Part shown: piece by piece, positions 9,119 through 19,345 of the stretch
Position numbering within the stretch: the first letter of the stretch is position 1
How the letters are laid out: each line of letters begins with the position of its first letter
Origin: Hemicentrotus pulcherrimus
Taxonomy: Eukaryota; Echinodermata; Echinoidea; Camarodonta; Strongylocentrotidae
NCBI GenBank assembly: GCA_003118195.1
Contig: BEXV01000339.1
Location: forward strand, 186,075 to 210,222
Direction of reading: 5' to 3'
DNA: 24,148 bases
Position numbers and translations under genes: made by a program
The notes under the pieces: generated by a model
Databases searched by the model: none
The model's input: the letters and a program-made list of their open reading frames with translations, nothing else
What the model was told of the DNA's origin: nothing

Positions 9119-9578
9119 GGCCCGTCTTCACTATCTCGAGATTGCCAACTATCCAGCTATTTTGAACTATCCCGATCGCAAACTATCCAGCTATTTGCGT
9201 CTTCATTAGACCGAAGTGGCAAATTAGCTGGATAGTTGGTCGGGATAATATCCCAAGATATCTCGGTCTAGTTTGCAAAATATCCTTCTATTTCCAAACT
9301 AGCGGGATAGTTCGCGACCGTCTTCATTAGACCGAAGTACGGAGTGAATTATCCCGATCCCATCGTGCACAACGATTTCCGGTTCGCACATGCGATCTAT
9401 ACCGCTCAGTGCGCTAGTACAACCACTGACCTCGAGTAAACACGGAAAACCGCAAACTAGACCGAGATATCTTGGGATATTATCCCGACCAACTAGACGC
9501 AAATAGCTGGATAGCTTTCGATCGGGATAGTTCAAAATAGCTGGATATTTGGCAATCTCGAGATAGTGCAGACACGCC
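9119..9578. mobile_element. foldback/MITE element, family F, copy 2, with nested inverted repeats
   Basis: The outer arms (about 9119-9202 and 9495-9578) are near-perfect inverted repeats that begin GGC and are flanked by TA at 9117-9118 and 9579-9580. A second, inner inverted repeat of 41 bases (9236-9276 and 9452-9492) is perfect as far as I can read. The left side has an extra 33-base module between the outer and inner arms that the right side lacks. The 20-mer CGTCTTCATTAGACCGAAGT occurs twice in direct orientation (9198-9217 and 9319-9338). Short words of the type ACTATCC(A/C)GCTA or ATCCCGAT recur at least nine times on both strands. There is no open frame of note, so the element is non-autonomous. 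The CG content is higher than in the flanks. Confidence 0.88.
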
Positions 9579-9580
9579 TA

Positions 9581-10579
9581 GTGTACGCCTCATTCCATTT
9601 CCCCCCTTTATATTTTCATGATTAAATTGAGAAGACTTATTCTCTTGCTACTTTTATAAAATGAAAAGCTGGACCCTTCCACACGTGGCTGTTCAAACAT
9701 CTCTAGCTTAGAAGTAGATAGACACCAAGACTGACTGAATAGGTAGAGAGAGGTTATGCATGATAACAGCTACATTGGATCAATTTATGATTTATTGTCC
9801 TTTAATAAGAGCCTTGACTTAACAGCAAACAAGAATAAGGACTGTTATTTCTCCAATTTCCTCTTCAATCAAACGCCGTTTTGACTGACACTGGCCAATT
9901 TTCTTGCATTCAGCCACTTACATGAAAGCAAGTTGAAATGTTCAGTGTATTTTAACAGTAGCAAAGAATGGGTGTGTCGAAATTGCATGATAAAATGTAC
10001 ATACGGTACGTGTAATATAAATCTGTATGTTCCTGGTTAGGTAAAACCTGTATTTTATTGTCATTTTATATGAATTCCATCCAAGATTTTTGTTTTTAAC
10101 CAATGGATATTCAATAACTCATGATCATGGGGAATATTCTTATTTCAGAATAAAAGGCTCCTAATTACAGAATCTAGATATCAAACAGATTCTGAACTTT
10201 ATAGATAGTACAGTATGATGCACTTGGTGTCCGAATTTGCACAAATAATGGAGCCAAACATTAGCATTAATTTGTTATCATACAACAGTCACATATTTCA
10301 CCACTGGATCCTATCATGTGCCTTCAGTGTACTATTGGTTAGTATAAGACTTTCATAAGCATGTCAACAGTTTGTATCCTAAATATGGCAGAAAGAAATC
10401 ACACCAATCGAATTAAGGACAGAGTTTGAGTACTGACAAATTGAATTTGTTTGCTTGTAGCATGCATCCACAAGCATAACTGGCATTTCTGCGGCTGTAT
10501 TTAATTATCATAGATTATTGTGAAGATGTGTAATTTTCACCACAGTGTCTTACAAGAAGTGTATAGGCAAGTAGCAGTC
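9581..10579. other. A+T-rich non-coding stretch
   Basis: I see no repeat, RNA gene or convincing open frame in this interval. Confidence 0.55.
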
Positions 10580-11265
10580 AGTCCTCAAGTAGTGTGCTCT
10601 GCTATCCACGCACAAGTGTGGTTATTATACTGTATGTGAGACACGTAGAAACAAAAACCACAGAATGGAAAGAATCAGGTATAATAATCCTACAATTCAT
10701 AAGTAGGTGCACTCCACGTGTGCACTGTTCAACTCCGAAATGGACGACTGACAACAACATCATTCTGTCGTTCTGCAATCCACTTGCAGTACGTTCTTCT
10801 TAACAAGATTCAAAAGCCATTTCTTGCCGAGTGCTCCCCCAGCGCCTAGCTTTCCCCCTCATCATGCCGTGAAGATTCTACCCCCTAATTCCTGTGCTGC
10901 GTCGCTCCCAAAACATTTTTGCGGCAGCTTGGAACCGAGGCAACCTGGGGTCCGCTTCTGACGTCGGGAATTACACGGCCAGCTATGCCACACGGTGTAG
11001 AATTACCACCATGTCGCAAGCAGGACATGGCAGAAGCCACTCGTCAGGTCCCCCCTCAGTGCATGCATTTTGCAAAAACCCGGTTTAGATTTCACACCCT
11101 GAGATGAGCTCAAGAGGACTTGGGAATGTCGTTGATCGTCGGGCCTCTGTCTCGCCCATGTAATATATCTTCCATTGGAACCTACAAACCATGGCCTGCC
11201 CAAAAAAGTCAAAAACTTCATCTGCACAGCTAGTGTATCGCTCGACATGCTATCCATTTCAGTTC
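10580..11265. other. G+C-richer block of unknown nature
   Basis: This block is visibly less A+T-rich than its flanks and has many CG dinucleotides. It includes a CACGTG E-box (10715-10720) between two GTGCAC palindromes and a CRE-like TGACGTCG near 10960. Several overlapping open frames of 62-84 codons occur on both strands (10594-10803, 10894-11088, 10919-11107, minus 11003-11257). None has a recognisable domain, and overlap on both strands argues that they are by-products of composition. It could be a decayed transposon, an unrecognised exon or 5' region, or a non-coding transcript. I cannot choose between these. Confidence 0.4.
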
Positions 11266-11520
11266 CAAAACAAGAGAATGAGTTCTTAAGTATCTATCTG
11301 AATATCGTTTTCACCACTGAAAAATAGAGAAGCATTTCTTGGATTTCGCCAGGCTGGAGACAGTATGCTATCTTTGGATTGAAATAGGAACAGTATGTCC
11401 CTCTAAATGAATGAAGAAATAGAGTCAATTCATGCATTAGAGTAAATGCTTTTTATGTCACTACAATTGTGATCTTACCTCTATCACTCCAGGATTGGCT
11501 ATGAACATTTACAGATGATA
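11266..11520. other. non-coding spacer
   Basis: A+T-rich DNA before the assembly gap. No feature recognised. Confidence 0.5.
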
Positions 11521-11559
11521 AGAGAGCTTTTCTCTCCCCCCCCCCAAAAAAAAAAAAAA

Positions 11560-11617
11560 NNNNNNNNNNNNNNNNNNNNNNNNNNNNNNNNNNNNNNNNN
11601 NNNNNNNNNNNNNNNNN
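11560..11617. other. assembly gap (58 N) between homopolymers
   Basis: The N run is flanked by a C10 run and an A14 run on the left and a long C run on the right, with purine-rich GA repeats following to about 11810. The two apparent open frames across it (11453-11716 minus and 11515-11799 plus) are read through unknown bases and are meaningless. The gap size is probably an estimate. Confidence 0.97.
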
Positions 11618-11639
11618 TCCTACTCCCCCCCCCCCCCCC

Positions 11640-11812
11640 TCAGAGCCCCTCTTCAAGAGAGAAAGAAAAAATACAGAAAGAGAGGGTAAAAGTGATATAT
11701 GGGGAGACTTATCCAAAGATATATGGAGAGGGGAAATGTGAAAGACAGAGAGTACGAAAAGAGAGAATAATAGAAGGGAGAGTGGGGTGGAGAGAATAAA
11801 AGAGAGACAAGG
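11640..11812. repeat. GA-rich purine tract
   Basis: Purine-rich low-complexity DNA with many GAGA words, continuing the simple repeat in which the gap lies. Confidence 0.75.
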
Positions 11813-12902
11813 CGCAAATGAGCTTTCATTGGTGGAGAGACATCCTCATAATGTAAATCTCTTAGAACTATCCATAGTATTTGGGGGAGAGTTTTAAGCA
11901 GAAGGGAAAGACTAGCTCTGAATCCCTAATCACTACACTAAGTCAAGATCTACTATAGATTACCATATAAACACCCGCAATCGTCCTGGCACAAGTTGGC
12001 TGCTTACGCAAATAATGCCCTACCATATGTATTAGCCATGGATTGGGTAAATGCCTGAAATCTGACAATATATGCATCGTCCTTGTTAATCAGGTTAGGA
12101 CATGTGTTGTTTGTGGCACTTGGCCTTCTTCTATATGCATAACAAGGCACATAATTAAAATCATTTAAGTTCTAAGAGAAGGCATTTTGACTAATCAACC
12201 TTACATGTACAAAAAAAGGTAAAGAACAATACAAAGTCAAGTATTAAAATCCTGGCACATTCAACAATCATGTAATAGTGCATTTATTGAATGTCACCAA
12301 CCTGCAATATGAAGGCAAGAATTTAAAAGCCATCACTGGTCTCACAATTCTAATAATTTCATTAAGTTACTCACCATTTCATGGTGCCTAAAAACAATCT
12401 AGCTTCAAGGTTAAAGATGCCTTTGATTGCCATCATATAATGTAGGCTATGTAGATAGGACACTTTATTGTCATAAGACACAATTTTCTGTGACATAGTG
12501 TATTAGAAGCAACCATTGATACAGGATGTGTTACAGAGGTCTTTTCATATAGGATGACAATTAGCATGTAAATGAATTGTGCCAAGAACCCAAATGAACT
12601 GAACACAGCTAGTCCATCCCCAACTTGTTCCCCATAACCTCTCACATGTGGTTTATGTTGTTGCTTACTTGAGTAGCAATTTAAAAAAAAATGTTTATCT
12701 CCTATCTGTTTCTCTGCTCCTTTCCCTCTCTTACTATTTCACAACATCAAATCACATCCAAGCACATATAACACACTGGCATAGATATATATTTTGTTCA
12801 TCTCAATCTACTTCTCTACTCACTCACATACCACCAAGAGAACCAAACTCTATATTGTTTATCCTAACATTCTATTTAATATATGGCTAAGTTTTATCCC
12901 AT
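11813..12902. other. A+T-rich non-coding stretch
   Basis: Open frames of 70-80 codons at 12433-12645 (minus) and 12648-12890 (plus) show no domain and are rich in low-complexity residues. I see no gene or repeat element. Confidence 0.55.
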
Positions 12903-13078
12903 AGATAAATGAGAAGATATAAAACTGGGACTTTATGATAAAAACTTTAATGACCTCCATATGCTCATATATACCTCCATATGTTACACTAGATAAATGA
13001 GAAGATATAAAACTGGGACTTTATGATAAAAACTTTAATGACCTCCATATGCTCATATATACCTCCATATGTTACACT
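12903..13078. repeat. perfect 88-bp tandem duplication
   Basis: Bases 12903-12990 are repeated as 12991-13078 with no difference that I can find, and the next two bases (AG) begin a third copy. The unit starts AGATAAATGAGAAG and ends ATGTTACACT. Perfect identity in neutral-looking DNA implies a very recent duplication or an assembly artefact that joined two haplotypes or read overlaps. The unit has internal short repeats (CTCCATATG twice). Confidence 0.95.
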
Positions 13079-13092
13079 AGACTCAATAATCG

Positions 13093-13202
13093 CATATATC
13101 GTCGCTGTTTTCACGAAGTGACGGTAGTGAAAACAAATTGCATTCACTTTGCGTTACGATTTTCCTCACTACCGTCACTTCGTGAAAACAAGGACGATAT
13201 GT
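13093..13202. repeat. long hairpin (snap-back inverted repeat)
   Basis: The left arm (about 13093-13129) and right arm (13167-13202) are inverted copies. The inner 24 bases of the stem (GTTTTCACGAAGTG plus CGGTAGTG) pair perfectly; two mismatches follow, then GACGATAT. The loop is about 37 bases. The stem is long for an ordinary microRNA precursor, so it may be a short MITE, a hairpin-RNA source or a structural scar. No flanking target-site duplication is obvious. Confidence 0.85.
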
Positions 13203-14376
13203 GTAAAGTGATTCAAAAAACGTTTCAAATATTGTGTTCTGTCCATATGTGTGGTTATGACTTCTGAAAGTCTCTTATCATCCAAGTCCTCTCTAGCTCA
13301 GATGTTGTTTATTAACGGATTTCCAATATGAGGATCATTTGCATATCTAATTTAGAAAAACATTAGATGTACTTCACTTTTTTCAAATTTACCTAAAGCT
13401 TTCATTAATATTTTTCTATGAACTTTCTGCACTCACTCCAAATTCATGTAAAATTGTAATTTTTCTCTTCATTTACAGACATCCTCATAATAATTTTTTA
13501 GTTACAAAAAAATTATCAAAAGCAGGTACTAACACAATGATAAAAAAAATTTGAGCATATTTCCGTACAACGTAGTAAATCACAAGAATAAATACAGTGT
13601 ATTCCTTCCTGCACACACATAATTAGAGATCACTGTAAGTTGAAAGGGTGACTTGGTGGATATATTTAGCTTTGGGAAACAACAATAGAAAAATGAGCCA
13701 ACCCTTTACCCATTTCCCTGAGCTTACACAAATATCATGCATAAAAACAACATCTCCAGCATGGTTCAGCCCTGTACTGAAACCTCTCTACTCTCATTCA
13801 TTCATTCATATTATGAACAAAAACGTGGTCTCAACTTTCACACTGTATTCATTTTGCACATTATTTTTTAAAACAACATTCCTTACAATCTAGGAGAATA
13901 TATCAATACAATAACTTTTTTGAGATTACATTTTGCAATGTTTATACCGTATGTACATGTAGCATTAACAATTTGTTTCTTTTTCAAAATTTCAGTTTAC
14001 AAAACTTATTTTTGTGAGAATTTATTTTGTGGTGTATATGAATCTCCTTCATTATTTCTGGCTAATAAATGCATTTAGGCAGGTTGACAAAATTAAAGAA
14101 ATACAATTTATGAGGGGACATAATTATAAAACATGCAATCCTGTGTTGATATGTTTCAGCATTTCTGATTTTCATGAAGTTGTTGAATTACTGTTCCCAT
14201 TTACCGGAAGCTGGTATAGAACAAAAATACTGCATTGATTAACAGTTTCTGAATATTTTTTTTCTTTCTTCAAATTATACATTTTTATTTAAAATTCAAT
14301 ATAAGTGCCAAACTTGTAAATTTTTCTTGTATGTTAAATATTTATTATAACACTCCCCTCCTCGATCTCCCCTCCA
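13203..14376. other. A+T-rich non-coding stretch
   Basis: Very A+T-rich, with a short (ATTC)n run near 13795-13808. Open frames of 74-81 codons (13648-13893, 14014-14238) lack recognisable features. Confidence 0.55.
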
Positions 14377-14407
14377 AGCTCTGTCTCTTTATCTCTCTGT
14401 CTGTCTC

Positions 14408-14451
<44 letters not shown>

Positions 14452-14465
14452 TCCCTCTCTCTCTC
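14377..14465. repeat. (CT)n microsatellite
   Basis: An almost pure CT repeat with a few CCCT interruptions. The frames crossing it on both strands (Ser-Leu repeats on plus, Glu-Arg repeats on minus) are artefacts. Confidence 0.97.
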
Positions 14466-14670
14466 ATAATACATGTTGCTTATTTGGGGCAAGAAACTCA
14501 AAGTATTTTGCACAAAATAAATGCCCTTCTGGCTAAAAAAAGATGGATGATATATGAACATGTATTATATAACAGGTACAGGCCCAGACAATTTCATCCT
14601 CAATCTCAGCAGCTCCTATAGTATAGGGGTGAAGCCTTAATTTGGATACATATGGCTACATTTGTTGAGC

Positions 14671-14880
14671 AGTGAGGTCGTGTTAGAGCGCTCACAGGTA
14701 GGAGTGCCTGCTGAACCAATGTTGGCCATAGATAAATTGATACAGGTTAGGGTTTCTCTGCTCTACCCTTGCTTTTTGTCTAGAGTCAGTGTGCCATAGT
14801 GCAGTCACACTAAAGAACCACACAAGATGGTGCATGCTACAAGGATGGGGTACTCCATTTTGTACCCATGGAATCAATGG
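14671..14880 (+). mobile_element. possible degenerate SINE
   Basis: The segment at 14671-14695 reads like a decayed tRNA 5' half with a GTTAGAGCGCTC word, typical of tRNA D-arm to anticodon-stem sequence. About 115 bases later ACTAAAGAACCACACAAG (14809-14826) resembles the ACGTTAAGAACCC word of the SINE at 8177-8550. No clear B box or tail is left. It may be an old SINE copy of a different family, or a chance resemblance. Confidence 0.35.
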
Positions 14881-16235
14881 TAGTAACTGGCTGTATGTAT
14901 TGTTCTTTCATTCTCAATCAACAAGATCAATATGAGATGATATCCTACTTCTCTTTGGAAATATAATTTATTCTCTTAAATTGGTGTTGCAATCAGTCTA
15001 TATCTACCAAAGATTACTTATGGATGCACAACTTGACAATTTACGCATATTGTGCTATAGCAAAATGGTTCATATTACAGATAATATACCTCTCTTTAGT
15101 TGAATAAATCTAGTCATCTGATTGGTTGAAATTGGAGTCGTGATTTTAGCCATGCCCGCCTAACAGTCAATAGTCAAGGAGAAAGATGCCCGTTGCCAAG
15201 GGTAACAGGCCACTAAGTTAAATTTTTCTGATATCTCCATTGCTTTACGTGTAAAACAATTCTTTGTGCGAGCGCGGATATGTGTGTGCCATTCCCGAAT
15301 GATCGTAACATGAAAGCAACTTTAAAGTCAAAATTTACAGACAGTGTCTCAGACTTTCTGTGATGCTTTAACAAATCTTTACTCAAGAAAAGGATGAGGT
15401 AAGAATTCTTTGTAGATTTTGTGTGTGAATTCGATATAAATATAAAAAGATATATGGACTGCTTTAATATGTCAAGGCATCGCTGTTTCTATACTGGCTC
15501 TTGTGGACAGTACATCCTGCTATGACCCCTTGAGCCTATATAAACAGTGATGCCTCTCATAGCAGTCAATACTTCTATAATACATACTTTTGCACTTGTG
15601 ACATTATGTGTTAGTTTGACATGCTGATATCAATATTCAAAATGATTGTAAACCATTCCCCCATAAACTGTTCATGTCTTTGCATGTTACAGTAAACAAG
15701 ATGAGCAAATAACCTTCAAAGGGGACATTCTTCTATATAACATTAACATAACCAAAAATGTAGTAATTTTTTATACAAAATGTGAAACAATTTATTGTTA
15801 AAACTCTGCTGATTGCATGATACCATATTCTGTCTGGTCCCATGCCCGCCAATCAAGTGGACTATAACAGGAAGTAAAATACTGCATTACCAGTGGTAAC
15901 TGATTATATCTACCCATATGCATAGCACATCCCTAAAACAGCCTTAATATCTCAGGCTATTTTACAGTACATCCCGTATATAATCAGGTCTACTGAAGCA
16001 TTATTCACTTGATGGAGCACTATTTGTGAAAATACCAGAATGTCTCATCCTTATACGCTGTATAATCCTTCTATCCTTTGATACATAGAAGTGCAAATGC
16101 AGTATGGCAAAGCAGTACTAATTCAGTAATGGCAAAAGACTGAGTTTGCAGGTAAACAGTGTCACTTTTGTTGCTCTCTAAACCACCAAGTTTGCTCAGT
16201 ACTGACTGCTAGGGGACAGGACAAGACCCAGGCAT
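14881..16235. other. A+T-rich non-coding stretch
   Basis: No gene is visible. The word CATGCCCGCC occurs twice (near 15152 and 15841) in similar surroundings. An X-box-like GTTGCC-AAG-GGTAAC lies at 15192-15206. The word CAAAGGGGACATTC near 15717 resembles a family A element end, but no partner end was found. Confidence 0.5.
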
Positions 16236-16520
16236 GTTCACATTAAAAAAATAAACACAATACCTGATACAGGATCAAACTCGCATTTCAGTTCAGCAGA
16301 ACACCAGGTAGGATGATACACAGCCTTGTTCACATATACAGTTAGCACAGCATTAGATATAGGATTATGCACTGATCAATGTTCACATCTATGGTTAGTT
16401 GAACATGCAGCCTCGTTCACATTGAGAGTTTGCAGTACACAGCATATAAGGTCATGTTTACATCTAGGGTTAGAGGGATACCATATACAGGATAAAAAAA
16501 TGGGTGTGTTCATATCTTAT
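16236..16520. repeat. degenerate minisatellite-like repeats (GTTCACAT units)
   Basis: The word GTTCACAT or a close variant starts at 16236, 16328, 16381, 16415, 16456 and 16508. It is often followed by a TAGGGTTAG-like and a GATACA- or ACACAG-like word. Spacing is uneven (34-92 bases), so this is an old, eroded tandem array. A 71-codon frame across it (16326-16541) is a by-product. Confidence 0.55.
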
Positions 16521-16611
16521 AGCTATAAATCCATAATTTAACAGAATATCAGAGTTGGAATTGCTTTTTCTCTTTCATTTTCTCTTATAATATTTCATAA
16601 TTCCCCATCTT

Positions 16612-16735
16612 TTCTTCTCTCTCTCTCTCTGTCTCTCTCTCTCTCTCCCTCCCTCCTTCCTTCCCCTCTCTCCTTTCTCCCTCTCTCGTTCTTACTATCT
16701 CTCTTCTCCCACCTCTCTGTTTCTCTTCTTTTCCC
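16612..16735. repeat. (CT)n microsatellite and pyrimidine tract
   Basis: Near-pure CT repeats followed by a longer pyrimidine-rich stretch with CCTT and CCCT interruptions. Confidence 0.95.
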
Positions 16736-16895
16736 CAACACGTACATGTAGCTACTTACTCATTAAAACACATTAATGAATTGATTAATTCACAAGCGGA
16801 AATGAAACTTACAAGCACATCACCTTAAATATCATGACCAATAATATTCAATACCAACTTATTACCAATTTCAATATATATTATTAAAATAGACG

Positions 16896-16975
16896 ATTCA
16901 GGTATAGCGCTTAAAGACTTCGGTGGAAAGCACTTTATAAGTAACGTTTTTATTATTAGTAGTACTATTACGATT
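16896..16975 (+). repeat. possible retroposon 3' end fragment
   Basis: A TATAGCGCTT word, then AGCACTTTATAAGTAAC, then TTTTATTATTAGTAGTA resembles the GCGCTTTATAAAT-plus-(ATT)n ends common at the 3' end of invertebrate retroposons. This is from general familiarity, not from a match to a named family. Confidence 0.35.
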
Positions 16976-19345
16976 CAGACATGCATAATAAAGTATTGCA
17001 GTAACAATCATTGCATTGACGTACTTTATCAATGCCTTATCTGCATTCATGCTTGTTTTCTTTCACGTTCTGAATTCTTATTCTTTGCTTCCTCAGTGCT
17101 TAGAAGCAGAGTCTTCGGCATCCCATTATGCTCGCTGGACTTTTCATCTTCCAAAATCACTCATTCATGTCCATGCAGGTGCCATTTTGTCTGTTTCGGT
17201 CATTTCTTTTCTTCTTTTTCCTATCTTCACTTCCTATCAACAGACTTTTAACAAATTGATAGTCCAAGAGACATTCTTTCATCTACGACAAACCTAGCGT
17301 GTCAATGCAAGGATATAATTCTAATACAATTGCAGTTCTAGTTATTTGCTTTTAAGTTGTTATATTTTGTTGTTTTGTATTTGTTTAGCTTCAAATCATC
17401 AACATGTTCATATCAAGGCCACCTTTACAATGTGACAATGACAAAAACTTTTATATACCAAGCATGTGAACTGGTAAAATACAAATTAATTGGTATCATC
17501 ATGAAATAACTGATAATTCATTCATAATTTTTTTTTTATGCACTTTTCATTTAATGAAAAGTTGCTTTATAAATGTAATATTATCATTATAACATTATTG
17601 TTTAACTTTTAAAATATGTTTTCTGTTAGTTTTACTCAGTAACAGGAAGTTTCCAAGAGCTAATTAAATCTGTTTACTTCCCAGTTCTAGATTTTTAAAA
17701 ATATATTTTTCATACCATAGACATTTTTTGAGGGTACCACAGATTATTTTTATGACTTACTAGGTTGTACTTCCCTTTACGCAACAACTTTTTATCTCCA
17801 AATAAATGACGCCTCACACTGATAAAAAATGAATGTGAACTCACGTCACAGTCCAACTACTGTTTTAAGAATAAACTTTTACAGTTAAATTTGATTTGAA
17901 CAATAGAACCTAACCAACCAGCAAAGAAAATCAATCGTAAAAACCTGTCCATCATTTTCTTTCTTGATCCTGATTCAGCCCAAATCAATTTTGTATAAAT
18001 ACTAGTAGGTAGACCCAGAATTATCCCTACACCAGAAACAAGAGTCTCAACACCTGGGGCCCCAAGTTTTTGTTACACTTTAAAGAAAGAAGAAATTTGA
18101 ATTTTGCTCTATGAATCATGCAGCAAGAAGAGAGAGTGAATCCAGTATTAATTAAATCGAAGATTTTGGAGTTGGATTATGTTGCATTGTTTGGAATCAA
18201 CAGGTTGTACAGTAGGAAATCAAGGGATATATCTACTCAAAAAATGTTCTTCTTAAAAGAATAATTGTGAATAGCATTTGTAAAATGTAATTTACCATAG
18301 CCATTCAGTATCAACACCGAGTACAAATATTAATTTTGTTACAAAAACATCTTAAGAGGACGGTAAAACAAAAACAAACTAGCTTCATAGGATAAAACTA
18401 GTAATGTAGTCCATGTGCAAAAGACATTTCCTACAAGTCTCATTTGCTTACCCACTAAAAAATACACATTGAAAAAGTGACGATATGTCAAACAAATCTA
18501 TCCTCTATGGCTCTCTTCAAGACGACATTTTGTTGTTGTTGATCTGCCTAACAATCAATCGTTTCCTGTTTGGCAGCACAACGAAACTATTGAGATAAAA
18601 ACACAAGTATCAGTTCTCCCAATATTCAATATCACTTTGCAGCCCCTTTAGTGATAAAAGGATGAGTTTCACAATAATTGCTGCTAATTGCATTTTGAAA
18701 GAAAGAGAAACAGTGATTCTCTGCCATGGGGGTCAACACCGCTTGCTGAAATCAAACGTTATTTTCCAAGTTTTCGTTGAAATGCAAATTGACATGATGC
18801 AGTGTCCAGTTAGAGGTAATATGAGGATGAAATATGCCCTGGGATGTTCTCAAATATAAACATGTTTGGCTAATAAATCACAATTTGATATTCTTTCTCC
18901 CAGGTAATTAAAGGGAACACGTTCTTTTTATTTTCATACAGAAATTTTACCTTTTTACCGTCAATGATGTACAGGAAGAGTCAACGTAAAAAGGTACTTT
19001 TTTTGTATTCATTAGAGCTGTCTTTGCATTTGCAGTAGTATAATTGAGACTATGGAGCAGCATTTTTATCCACTTTTAATTTTGTTATTACTTTTCGAGA
19101 TATTTATTCTTATAACTTATCTGATTGTGGTGAAGATAATTATTCCTTCACAAAAATCCATTGCAATAAATGAATAAATGAATACATTGCCCGGTATGCA
19201 TGTTGTGATTAACAGCTTGTATACTTTCTATGAGTGAGTGTGAGAGGTGGTCTTTGTGAGCATTTATATGTGTACAGGGGAAAATCGTGAGTGCTGATAA
19301 CTATAAAGACCTCGAAAGGGCTCCATATAATTGTGTATGGGAGTG
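16976..19345. other. A+T-rich non-coding stretch
   Basis: A 93-codon plus-strand frame at 17016-17297 begins with a hydrophobic stretch (MTYFINALSAFMLVFFHVL) but has no known domain and is close to the length expected by chance here. A 65-codon frame at 18662-18859 also lacks features. There is a perfect palindrome at 17542-17562 and a small stem-loop at 18948-18996 (TACCTTTTTAC and its inverse). I see no gene. Confidence 0.5.
17542..17562. repeat. perfect 10-bp-arm palindrome
   Basis: ACTTTTCATT and AATGAAAAGT flank one central T, giving a cruciform-capable palindrome in very A+T-rich DNA. It is listed as a structural oddity only. Confidence 0.8.

Noticed and set aside
10894..11257. Overlapping open frames on both strands
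   Set aside because: Overlap on both strands and lack of any known domain suggest they follow from higher G+C content. Kept only as an unassigned block.
11453..11799. Open frames on both strands across the N gap
   Set aside because: They are read through unknown bases and homopolymers.
14331..14621. Open frames across the CT repeat, with Ser-Leu or Glu-Arg repeats
   Set aside because: Simple-repeat translation artefacts.
15192..15206. Second and third RFX X-box-like sites (here and at 19753-19766)
   Set aside because: They fit only the loose consensus, which is expected tens of times by chance in a window of this size.
15717..15731. CAAAGGGGACATTC as a third family A element
   Set aside because: Only the end-like word is present. 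Neither the interior words nor an opposite end was found.
17016..17297. 93-codon plus-strand open frame with a hydrophobic N-terminus
   Set aside because: No recognisable domain, no repeat or conserved motif, and a length expected by chance in six frames of 24 kb. The hydrophobic start reflects T-rich DNA.
18048..18075. CTGGGGCCCCAAG palindrome as a transposon end
   Set aside because: It looks like a common inverted-repeat end, but no matching partner end was found within the window.
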